Origin: Actinomycetes bacterium
GTDB lineage: Bacteria; Actinomycetota; Acidimicrobiia; Acidimicrobiales; RAAP-2
Assembly (NCBI GenBank): GCA_021805305.1
Contig: JAJZFO010000199.1
Coordinates: 1 to 5,040 of the forward strand
Length of the DNA: 5,040 bases
Reading direction: 5' to 3'
Shown: positions 1 to 5,040 of the stretch, one piece after another
Numbering within the stretch: the stretch's first letter is position 1
Layout of the letters: every line of letters begins with the position of its first letter
Made by a program: the position numbers and the translations under genes
Notes under the pieces: generated by a model
The model's database searches: none
Told to the model about the DNA's origin: nothing
What the model saw: the letters and a program-made list of their open reading frames with translations, nothing else

Positions 1-21
1 GCGTCGCGCAAGCACAAATCT

Positions 22-279
22 CTATTCTTCCACAACTACAACAGATTTCGAGCGCTGCACCAACTCGCGCAACGCAGCCGCGTCACTCTCGTCGAGCGGA
101 CGCCTGAGGGCCCGCGACGCTCGCGCCAGGTTGACCCCCGAGGAGCACTCCCCCTCGCGGCACCACCACACGCCGCGACCTGCGCCTTGACCGAGGTACC
201 AGCGAGCATCGGGCGTGCGACCCGCACGCCGTAACTCGCCCGCTTCGCGGCGTCGACGGCAGACCACGCAGGTGCGCAC
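22..279 (-). CDS. ylxR: YlxR family RNA-binding protein (DUF448)
   Basis: This 85-residue protein has the hallmarks of the YlxR family, a small nucleic-acid-binding protein usually encoded between nusA and infB. The N-terminus is RTCVVCRRR (residues 2-10) and the central motif is GRGVWWC (34-40). Cysteines C4, C7, C40 and C45 form two pairs. The surface is strongly basic in the first 35 residues, consistent with RNA binding; the last residues (SVVVVEE) are acidic and hydrophobic. The start is GTG, placed right before the family-typical RTC motif. No in-frame ATG, GTG or TTG lies between it and the nusA stop, and no good Shine-Dalgarno precedes it. With only 5 nt after the nusA TAA, translation is probably coupled to nusA. 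In other bacteria YlxR has been linked to RNA binding and to expression control; the exact role here is unknown. Identity is secure from motifs plus context. Confidence 0.93.
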   Translation of the reverse strand: MRTCVVCRRRREAGELRRAGRTPDARWYLGQGAGRGVWWCREGECSSGVNLARASRALRRPLDESDAAALRELVQRSKSVVVVEE

Positions 280-284
280 CGGGA

Positions 285-1514
285 TTATGCGTCGTCCCCC
301 GAGACGTCGACTTCAAGCACCTCGGCCTCCGTGCCATTCTCATCCATCACGACCTCGTCCACCACACGCACCTCGTGGCCGTGGTCGTCGTGCACCACGT
401 TGGCGGTCTCCTCGACGAGGGTGACCCCGTCGGTGAAGACCTCGGTCACGGGATCGTGGTCGTGGGCGTGCTCATCGTGCACCAGCGTGACGACCTCGTC
501 CACCACGACGCCGTCCTCGGTCCAGACCTCTTCGACGACCTCGTCCTCACCCTCGTTCTCGGAGCGGATATCGATGCGCCAACCGGTCAGTCGAGCGGCG
601 AGGCGCGCGTTCTGGCCTTCTTTGCCGATGGCCAGCGAGAGTTGTTGGTCGTGAACGATGACGGTGGCGATGCCCTCTTCCTCATTGAGCTGGACCTCGC
701 GGACCCGCGCGGGCGCCAGGGCCGCCTGGATGAATTCGATCGGGTCCTCGCTGAAGGGTACGACGTCGATCCGTTCAGAGCGAAGCTCGTTGGTGATGTT
801 GCGCACTCGCGAACCGCGCGCACCGACGCACGCGCCCACCGGATCAACCATCGAATCATTGGACGCGACGGCGATCTTGGAACGGTGACCCGGTTCGCGC
901 GCCAAGGCCTTGATCTCGACGATTCCGTTGGCGATCTCGGGCACCTCGATCTCGAAGAGCTTGGCCACCAGGGCCGGGTGGGTGCGACTCACCACGATCT
1001 GGGGTCCCTTGTTGGTCTTGCGCACCTCCACGATGTAGACCTTGACCCTCGCGCCGTGTTCGTAGCGCTCGAAGGCGATCTGTTCGGCCTGGGGCAACAG
1101 CGCCTCGACCCGTCCCAGGTCGAGGAGCGTGTAGCGATTGTCGTTCTGTTGCACCGTGCCCGAGACGATGTCGCCCTCACGATTGGCGAACTCCTCGTAC
1201 ATCTGGCGGCGCTGGATGTCGCGGATCAACTGCATCAGCACCTGCTTGGCCGTCTGGGCGGCGATGCGCCCGAAGTCCTCCGGGGTCGCGTCCCATTCGC
1301 GCGTGACGTTGCCCTCGAGGTCGAGCTCGAGACCCCACACCTTGATTTCGCCGGTCTCGGGATTGATCTCCACCTCCGCGTCCTCCGCGGAGTCCGGGCG
1401 TCGCTTGTAGGCGGCGAGCAGTGCGTTGGCCAGCGCAATCAGCAATTCCCCCTCGTCGATGTTCTGGTCACGCGCAATCTGTCCGAGGGCTTCTAAAAAT
1501 TCGAAGTTTGCCAT
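285..1514 (-). CDS. nusA: Transcription termination/antitermination factor NusA
   Basis: NusA binds RNA polymerase near the RNA exit channel and modulates pausing, intrinsic termination and antitermination. All core domains are visible in 409 residues: an N-terminal RNAP-binding domain (about 1-110), an S1 domain (about 113-178, from EGDIVSGTV to QIVVSR), KH1 (about 190-265, with GARG at 231-234 as the GxxG loop) and KH2 (about 270-318, with GKEG at 297-300 followed by QNARLAARLTGW). Residues 321-409 form an acidic tail with seven histidines (346, 349, 351, 353, 375, 378, 380). This is not the AR1/AR2 repeat pair of E. coli NusA, and mycobacterial NusA ends near residue 347. The ATG start lies 3 nt after the rimP stop, with AGAAAGG at the end of rimP as a weak ribosome binding site. 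It lies in the rimP-nusA-ylxR(-infB) operon, probably driven by the promoter at 2115-2143 and subject to the leader terminator. Confidence 0.99.
   Translation of the reverse strand: MANFEFLEALGQIARDQNIDEGELLIALANALLAAYKRRPDSAEDAEVEINPETGEIKVWGLELDLEGNVTREWDATPEDFGRIAAQTAKQVLMQLIRDIQRRQMYEEFANREGDIVSGTVQQNDNRYTLLDLGRVEALLPQAEQIAFERYEHGARVKVYIVEVRKTNKGPQIVVSRTHPALVAKLFEIEVPEIANGIVEIKALAREPGHRSKIAVASNDSMVDPVGACVGARGSRVRNITNELRSERIDVVPFSEDPIEFIQAALAPARVREVQLNEEEGIATVIVHDQQLSLAIGKEGQNARLAARLTGWRIDIRSENEGEDEVVEEVWTEDGVVVDEVVTLVHDEHAHDHDPVTEVFTDGVTLVEETANVVHDDHGHEVRVVDEVVMDENGTEAEVLEVDVSGDDA
348..521 (-). repeat. Imperfect tandem ~29-residue repeat in NusA tail
   Basis: NusA residues 332-360 and 361-389 align as two degenerate copies. 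Copy 1 begins TEDGVVVDEV and holds VHDEHAH (345-351). Copy 2 begins TDGVTLVEET and holds VHDDHGH (374-380). The His motifs are 29 residues apart. A VVDEVV motif occurs at 337-342 and again at 384-389. The duplication is seen by eye at the protein level; at the DNA level it is only partly preserved (for example the shared plus-strand string cgtgcacca), so it is an old or fast-diverging repeat. Confidence 0.6.
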
Positions 1515-1517
1515 GTC

Positions 1518-2012
1518 TTAGCCTTTCTTGCTCGTCGTTGTCGAAGGTTTGCCCCGCGAGGGCGACGGCTTGGCCTCGCCGCCCCACTGAAAGACCGTGC
1601 GCGCGCGCTCGATCGCCTCGATCGCCACGTGCACCTGCCCGAGCGAAAGGTCATTGAGGGTGAGAGTGGTATCGGACACCTCGAGCAGCGTCCCCTCGAG
1701 TCGGCGGGTGGGCTCATCCTGGCGCCGTTCGCGCAACGTCACGACTTCTCCCACGGCCGAGCGGAAATGGCCCACCGTGCGCAGGCGCCGTTCCAGGCCG
1801 GGGCTCGACACGTCGAGGGTGAAGCGTCCCGGGATCGGGTCGTTCAGGTCCAACCATTCCGAGATAGCCCGATTTGCCCTGGTCAGAGACTCGAGGTCTA
1901 CCCCGCCTTCCTTGTTCACGGTCACGTTGAGGGTGCCCTTGGTGAGTTCAAGGTCGTAAAGGTCTAGTCCAAGGTTAGATAGGAGCGAGCGCAATGGGGT
2001 CTCTAGTTCCAT
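1518..2012 (-). CDS. rimP: Ribosome maturation factor RimP
   Basis: RimP assists late assembly of the 30S ribosomal subunit. The 164-residue product has the N-terminal alpha/beta domain (about 1-78), with LGLDLYDLEL (14-23) as the opening strand and the family signature SSPGLERRL at residues 69-77. The SH3-like C-terminal domain follows (about 80-143). Residues 146-164 form a basic, Ser/Thr/Lys-rich tail beyond the folded part, a common variable extension. The ATG start is supported by GAGGAG ending 4 nt upstream. It is the first gene of the rimP-nusA-ylxR block and is separated from nusA by 3 nt, so translational coupling is likely. The first 50 codons use more A/T-ending codons (several CTA, CTT, TCT) than the rest of the window, which may keep the start region unstructured. 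The assignment is secure. Confidence 0.97.
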   Translation of the reverse strand: MELETPLRSLLSNLGLDLYDLELTKGTLNVTVNKEGGVDLESLTRANRAISEWLDLNDPIPGRFTLDVSSPGLERRLRTVGHFRSAVGEVVTLRERRQDEPTRRLEGTLLEVSDTTLTLNDLSLGQVHVAIEAIERARTVFQWGGEAKPSPSRGKPSTTTSKKG

Positions 2013-2016
2013 GCCT

Positions 2017-2022
2017 CTCCTC
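2017..2022 (-). promoter_or_regulatory. Ribosome binding site of rimP
   Basis: On the minus strand GAGGAG lies four bases (AGGC) before the rimP ATG, inside a purine run (AGAGAGGAGAGG). It is the strongest ribosome binding site in the window and settles the rimP start. Confidence 0.8.
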
Positions 2023-2044
2023 TCTGTGCCACCAGTGTCGGGAC

Positions 2045-2076
2045 AAAGAAAAAGCGCGGGCCCGAGGCCCGCGCTT
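2045..2076 (-). terminator. Intrinsic terminator in rimP-nusA leader (attenuator candidate)
   Basis: On the minus strand a perfect 11-bp inverted repeat, AAGCGCGGGCC and GGCCCGCGCTT (2076-2066 and 2062-2052), is separated by a TCG loop and followed by TTTCTTTG, giving a U-rich tract that starts within the stem end. The opposite strand has no T tract after the hairpin, so it works only in the minus direction. It lies 124 nt after the proS stop but also downstream of the promoter at 2115-2143 and 32 nt before the rimP ATG. It therefore ends transcripts coming from proS and also sits in the 5' leader of the rimP operon, where it could attenuate transcription. The terminator itself is directly seen; its regulatory use is inferred. 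Confidence 0.9.
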
Positions 2077-2103
2077 AAACGAGTCCAAACGTCCTGAGCG
2101 GAC

Positions 2104-2119
2104 TGTCGACAACAATTGT
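2104..2119. promoter_or_regulatory. Two abutting 8-bp palindromes over -10 and start site
   Basis: ACAATTGT (2112-2119) overlaps the -10 hexamer and TGTCGACA (2104-2111) covers the predicted transcription start. Both are perfect and directly adjacent. They could form an operator, but each is short enough to arise by chance, and no known regulator motif is recognised. Confidence 0.25.
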
Positions 2120-2143
2120 AGCAGTTGAGCCCCCCAGTGACAA
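2115..2143 (-). promoter_or_regulatory. SigA-type promoter for rimP-nusA-ylxR operon
   Basis: Minus-strand TTGTCA (2143-2138) and TACAAT (2120-2115) are separated by exactly 17 bp. TGC directly precedes the -10 hexamer, forming an extended -10 element. Each hexamer differs from the consensus at one position. The predicted transcription start is a purine near 2107-2106, giving a leader of about 95 nt before rimP. The region between the proS stop and rimP is where an operon promoter would be expected. Confidence 0.82.
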
Positions 2144-2171
2144 CCTCGCCCCCACGCGGCCCCCACGGCCC
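2130..2171 (-). other. G-rich tract with G-quadruplex potential upstream of rimP
   Basis: On the minus (non-template) strand four G runs of 3, 5, 5 and 6 bases (2171-2169, 2164-2160, 2153-2149, 2135-2130) are separated by loops of 4, 6 and 13 bases. The tract spans the -35 element and the start of the promoter spacer. The last loop is long, so folding is uncertain. Confidence 0.4.
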
Positions 2172-2199
2172 GCGTACATCCTCTGACGAGGAACTACGT

Positions 2200-3612
2200 C
2201 TAGTACGACCGGGCGATGATGGCCATCAGGTCCGGCTCTTGCTCGGTGGCGGGCATGGAGCCGTCGAGACGCTGCAGACAGCGCACCGTCATCGCTTCTG
2301 ACTTGAGACGCGCCTCGCCCAGGTCACCGACCTCGTCCCACGCCAATCGTGCGAAACCACCCTGGGCGGCCACGATGGCCTCGTCGAGACTCGCCACGTC
2401 CGTCGTCCGCGAGTCGCGGAACTCGCGGGCGCCGCGAAACATGTCGTCTTGGATCCGGGCGAGCATCGATGAGACGACGGAGGCGACCTCGGCCAAGGGC
2501 AAGGTGGTCTTGTCGCCGCTGTCGCGTCGCACCACGGTCACGAGGCCCTGGGCCAGGTCGCGGGGACCCACCTCCACGCGCACCGGCACCCCCTTCATCT
2601 CCCAGTCGGTGACGCGCCGCCCGAAGCTCCCGCGACGACCGTCGTCGAGTCGAGTACGCAGTCCATGGCCGCTCATCTCGCGCTCCAGGCTCCGGCACGC
2701 GGCCACCACGGCGTCGTCATCTCGCACCGCGACGAGCACCACCTGCGTGGGCGCCACCGCCGGCGGCAATACCAGGCCGTTGTCGTCTCCGTGAGCCATG
2801 ATGAGCCCGCCCACCAGCCTCGTCGACGCTCCCCACGACGTCGTGTAGCATAGCTGCGCCTGTCCCTCTTCGCTCTGGTAGAAGATGTCGAAGGCCCGCG
2901 CGAAGTTCTGACCCAGCTCGTGCGAGGTGGCCATCTGTAGGGCCTTGCCGTCGCGCATCATGCCCTCACAGGTCATCGTGTTGGTCGCTCCCGCGAATCG
3001 CTCGCTAGGTGGCTTGATCCCGAGAAAGGTCGGCACGGCGAGCACCTTCTCCAGGAAGTCGTTGTACACCTCCAGGTGGATTTTCTTCGCGTAGTCCGAG
3101 GCGTCGCGAGCGCTGGCGTGCGCGGTGTGTCCCTCCTGCCACAAGAACTCCGAGGAGCGCAGGAAAAGCCGGGGCCGCAACTCCCAACGCACCACGTTCG
3201 CCCACTGGTTCAACAGCAGCGGCAGGTCGCGGTAGCTCTGGATCCACTTGGCCATGAATTCGCCAATGACGGTCTCTGAGGTGGGCCGCACCACCACGGG
3301 CTCGGCGAGACGCTCCCCGCCCGCGTGGGTGACGACGGCGAGCTCGGGGCTGAACCCCTCGACGTGCTCGGCCTCCTTGGAGAGATAGCTCTCCGGGATG
3401 AACAGGGGGAAGTAGGCGTTCTGGGCACCGGCGAGCTTGATGCGCTCGTCGATGGCGGACTGGATTCGCTCCCAGATGGCGTAGCCGTAGGGCCGGATCA
3501 CCATGGTGCCGCGCACGGGGCCGTTATCGGCCATCTCCGCCTTGGCCACCACGTCCTGATACCACTGGGGGAAATCTTCGTTCTGGGGCGTCAAGACATT
3601 GGGACCGGCCAC
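2200..3612 (-). CDS. proS: Prolyl-tRNA synthetase, archaeal/Thermus-type
   Basis: This class II synthetase charges tRNA-Pro with proline. It is the short form without the INS editing domain of typical bacterial ProRS. Numbering from the upstream ATG at 3624: the proline-site motif RPTSET is at 113-118, motif 2 runs from RWELRP (146) to LWQEGHTAHA (161-170), SHELGQNF is at 234-241, and motif 3 is GASTRLVGG (265-273) through HGDDNGLVLPP (278-288). The anticodon-binding domain follows (about 292-395), then the C-terminal domain ending in the family-typical terminal Tyr. The zinc cysteines of that last domain are absent; C449 is a conserved non-zinc position. The start is taken as GTG (3612-3610): AGGAG lies 4 nt upstream, and it leaves six residues before LTPQ, as recalled for Thermus ProRS. 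The ATG at 3624 has no ribosome binding site and would add four residues. It lies 54 nt after ispG, probably in its operon. A second in-frame TAG follows the stop after one codon. Confidence 0.97.
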   Translation of the reverse strand: MAGPNVLTPQNEDFPQWYQDVVAKAEMADNGPVRGTMVIRPYGYAIWERIQSAIDERIKLAGAQNAYFPLFIPESYLSKEAEHVEGFSPELAVVTHAGGERLAEPVVVRPTSETVIGEFMAKWIQSYRDLPLLLNQWANVVRWELRPRLFLRSSEFLWQEGHTAHASARDASDYAKKIHLEVYNDFLEKVLAVPTFLGIKPPSERFAGATNTMTCEGMMRDGKALQMATSHELGQNFARAFDIFYQSEEGQAQLCYTTSWGASTRLVGGLIMAHGDDNGLVLPPAVAPTQVVLVAVRDDDAVVAACRSLEREMSGHGLRTRLDDGRRGSFGRRVTDWEMKGVPVRVEVGPRDLAQGLVTVVRRDSGDKTTLPLAEVASVVSSMLARIQDDMFRGAREFRDSRTTDVASLDEAIVAAQGGFARLAWDEVGDLGEARLKSEAMTVRCLQRLDGSMPATEQEPDLMAIIARSY

Positions 3613-3616
3613 GTTA

Positions 3617-3621
3617 CTCCT
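3617..3621 (-). promoter_or_regulatory. Ribosome binding site deciding the proS start
   Basis: Minus-strand AGGAG, immediately after the upstream in-frame ATG, is spaced 4 nt from GTG at 3612. This matches the 4-nt spacing seen for rimP. It would lie inside the coding region if the ATG at 3624 were the start, so it argues for the GTG. Confidence 0.65.
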
Positions 3622-3666
3622 CATCGATGTGCGACGAGCCTAGTGAATCCGCGCTTCAGGCCGGGT

Positions 3667-4896
3667 TCAATGCTCGTCGCGACGTCGGATCCGCTCGATG
3701 ATCTGGGTAGCGTTGTTGGCGTCGAGACCCTTGGCGTCCAGTAGGGCCGCCCGGTCGTCGGCCGCCTGGGCCTCGGCCGACTGGTCGCGGGCGGCCAGTC
3801 GGGCCTCGATGCCCTCCTTAGCGATCTTTTGGGCCTCGTCGACCAATGCCTCGACCATCTCGTCCTCGGGCACCACGCGAATGATCTGGCCCCGGATGAA
3901 GAGATGCCCGCGGTGGCGCCCCGCGGCGATGCCCAAGTCGGCGTGGCGGGCCTCGCCCGGCCCATTGACGACGCAACCCATCACCGCCACCTGGATCGGG
4001 ATATCGAGCTCGGTCAGCGCGGCCTGGGCCCGGGTCGCGACCGAGATGACGTCCACCTCGGCGCGCCCGCAACTCGGACAAGCGATGAGGTCGAGTCCGG
4101 TACGCTCACGCAGTCCCAGGACCTCGAGCAACTGACGACCGGCCTTGGCCTCCTCCACCGGGTCGGCGGTCAATGAGTAGCGCAGGGTGTCGCCGATTCC
4201 CTCGGCGAGCAGCGTGGCGATGCCCGCGGTGCCCTTGAGCAGTCCCCCGGGTAGGGGACCCGCCTCCGTGACACCGAGGTGCAAGGGGTAGTCGAAGGTC
4301 TCCGCAGCGAGGCGATACGCCGCGATCATCGTCGCGACCGACGAGGCCTTGACCGAGATCTTGACGTCGTCGAAGCCGACTTCTTGGAAGTAGGCCAGCT
4401 CGATGCGCGCCGACTCCACCAGGGCCTCGGGCGTCGCGCCACCGAATCGCACGTAGATGTCCGGGTGCAGGCTGCCGGCGTTGACGCCGATGCGTATTGG
4501 CACCCCGCGGTCGCGGGCCTCGCTCGCGACCAATCGGATCTCCTCGGGCTTGCGCAGATTGCCCGGGTTGAGGCGTAGCCCATGGACCCCGGCGTCCAAC
4601 GCGGCCAGCGCCATCTCGACGTGGAAATGGATGTCCGCCACGATAGGCACGGGAGAACGCGGAACGATCTGGGCCAGACCCTCGGCGGCCGCGCGCTCGT
4701 TGCACGTGCATCGCACGATGTCCGCCCCGGCGCCGGCTAAGGCGTAGATCTGGGCGAGGGTGCCCTCGACGTCGGCGGTCTTGGTCGTCGTCATCGACTG
4801 CACGGAGATGGGGGCGTCGCCGCCAACCTTCACCGAACCGACGGCGATCTGGCGCGTGCGCCGACGAGGGGATAAGGAACTGGCAGTGACATCCAC
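3667..4896 (-). CDS. ispG: 4-hydroxy-3-methylbut-2-en-1-yl diphosphate synthase (IspG/GcpE)
   Basis: IspG catalyses the reductive ring opening of MEcPP to HMBPP, the penultimate step of the MEP isoprenoid pathway, in the cytoplasm with a [4Fe-4S] cluster. The 409-residue protein shows the TIM-barrel part with QSMTTTKT (33-40), VADIHF (86-91) and LRLNPGN (107-113). The cluster domain has CPSC (C273, C276) and MGCVVNGPGE (C308, E315). These are the three cysteines and one glutamate expected for the cluster, so the enzyme looks intact. C63 and C65 in VRCTCN are additional. Residues about 365-409 form an Ala- and Arg-rich tail beyond the E. coli length (372). The start is GTG with a poor ribosome binding site (GGTGG); it gives an N-terminus leading directly into the conserved RRRTRQIAVG. 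It lies 38 nt after the rseP-like gene. The rseP-ispG order is common in Actinobacteria, often following dxr. Confidence 0.98.
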   Translation of the reverse strand: MDVTASSLSPRRRTRQIAVGSVKVGGDAPISVQSMTTTKTADVEGTLAQIYALAGAGADIVRCTCNERAAAEGLAQIVPRSPVPIVADIHFHVEMALAALDAGVHGLRLNPGNLRKPEEIRLVASEARDRGVPIRIGVNAGSLHPDIYVRFGGATPEALVESARIELAYFQEVGFDDVKISVKASSVATMIAAYRLAAETFDYPLHLGVTEAGPLPGGLLKGTAGIATLLAEGIGDTLRYSLTADPVEEAKAGRQLLEVLGLRERTGLDLIACPSCGRAEVDVISVATRAQAALTELDIPIQVAVMGCVVNGPGEARHADLGIAAGRHRGHLFIRGQIIRVVPEDEMVEALVDEAQKIAKEGIEARLAARDQSAEAQAADDRAALLDAKGLDANNATQIIERIRRRDEH

Positions 4897-4912
4897 CCCA
4901 CCATTCTGCCGT

Positions 4913-4926
4913 GCGCGGGAGCGCGC
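4913..4926 (-). other. Small GC hairpin between rseP-like gene and ispG
   Basis: GCGCG and CGCGC arms around a 4-base loop lie in the 38-nt gap. There is no U tract, so it is not an intrinsic terminator. It may be an mRNA processing or stability element, or chance in GC-rich DNA. Confidence 0.25.
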
Positions 4927-4934
4927 GTGGTCAC

Positions 4935-5040
4935 CTAATTGAAGGGATTGGAGATCGGGTAGGCGATATCGAGATACAGGGTGAAGGCGAAGAGGACCGC
5001 CAGGACCCCGACGAAGGCCACCACGACGGGGGTCAACTTG
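4935..5040 (-). CDS. Partial CDS: C-terminus of probable site-2 protease (RseP/Rip1, M50)
   Basis: Only the last 34 residues and the stop (TAG, 4937-4935) are in the window; the gene continues past base 5040. The fragment is a single hydrophobic helix (KLTPVVVAFVGVLAVLFAFT, residues 1-20 of the fragment) followed by LYLDIAYPISNPFN. A final transmembrane helix ending in a short Y-x-D-I-x-x-P-I tail is how RseP/RIP-type intramembrane zinc metalloproteases commonly end, and these are the usual neighbours upstream of ispG in Actinobacteria. The catalytic HExxH and PDZ regions are outside the window, so the call rests on the tail plus gene order. It is probably the upstream member of the ispG-proS transcript. 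Confidence 0.7.
   Translation of the reverse strand, partial: KLTPVVVAFVGVLAVLFAFTLYLDIAYPISNPFN

Noticed and set aside
1..21. Possible infB start after ylxR
   Set aside because: TTG and GTG triplets exist on the minus strand, but none has a ribosome binding site and the few following codons do not resemble the N-terminus of IF-2. The gene is expected from context but is not visible.
375..1496. A 373-codon plus-strand open frame antisense to nusA
   Set aside because: It is in exact codon register with nusA on the other strand. It stays open because nusA avoids TTA, CTA and TCA codons, and it ends exactly at the nusA TTA codon (Leu7). The translation is low-complexity and matches no family I recognise; this is a normal shadow in high-GC DNA.
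1494..1496. TTA leucine codon early in nusA, as a possible rare-codon control
   Set aside because: A TTA codon also occurs at ispG residue 8, so it is not unique to nusA. Early A/T-rich codons are common near starts.
2179..2192. TCCTC-GTCA-GAGGA hairpin just after the proS stop, as a separate proS terminator
   Set aside because: The stem is only 5 bp and no U tract follows on the minus strand; the strong hairpin at 2052-2076 is the credible terminator.
3642..3670. Possible promoter between ispG and proS (TTGAAC, 17 bp, TTCACT)
   Set aside because: The -35 is acceptable but the -10 matches the consensus at only about three positions, and there is no terminator after ispG to require a new promoter. 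Too weak to call.
3698..4135. Plus-strand open frames over ispG and proS (for example 3698-4135, 2216-2794)
   Set aside because: They lie entirely within well-supported minus-strand genes, have Ser/Arg/Ala-rich low-information translations, and lack ribosome binding sites.

Overview
The window is a compact, all-minus-strand housekeeping block from a high-GC bacterium. The order on the minus strand is rseP-like protease (C-terminal end only) - ispG - proS - rimP - nusA - ylxR, and infB would be expected just beyond base 1. This order is typical of Actinobacteria. The archaeal/Thermus-type prolyl-tRNA synthetase, in a place where mycobacteria carry the long bacterial type, together with the style of the IspG sequence, suggests a deep actinobacterial lineage such as Acidimicrobiia. 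That placement is an inference, not a proof.

Reading in the direction of transcription: bases 5040-4935 encode the last 34 residues of a membrane protein, most likely the site-2 protease RseP/Rip1. Bases 4896-3667 encode IspG, an Fe-S enzyme of the MEP isoprenoid pathway. Bases 3612-2200 encode ProRS, with a GTG start preferred over an upstream ATG. The gaps between these genes are short (38 and 54 nt) and hold no terminator, so the three genes are probably co-transcribed.

The 187-base gap at 2199-2013 is the main regulatory region. It holds a very good SigA-type promoter (TTGTCA, 17-bp spacer, TGC-TACAAT) reading toward rimP, then a leader of about 95 nt. That leader contains a perfect 11-bp GC-rich hairpin followed by a U tract, and then a strong ribosome binding site. 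The terminator therefore lies downstream of the promoter and upstream of rimP. It can end proS read-through and can also attenuate the rimP-nusA operon itself, a natural set-up for feedback by NusA, which stimulates intrinsic termination.

rimP (30S maturation), nusA (elongation, termination and antitermination) and ylxR (small RNA-binding protein) follow with gaps of only 3 and 5 nt. They form the conserved transcription/translation operon that normally continues into infB. NusA carries an unusual acidic, histidine-rich C-terminal tail containing an imperfect duplication of about 29 residues. No RNA genes, mobile elements or CRISPR arrays are visible. Bases 1-21 lie between ylxR and the next gene and show no start that can be recognised. 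This is mostly an ordinary core region; the noteworthy points are the nusA leader attenuator, the NusA tail, and a ProRS that has lost its zinc ligands.
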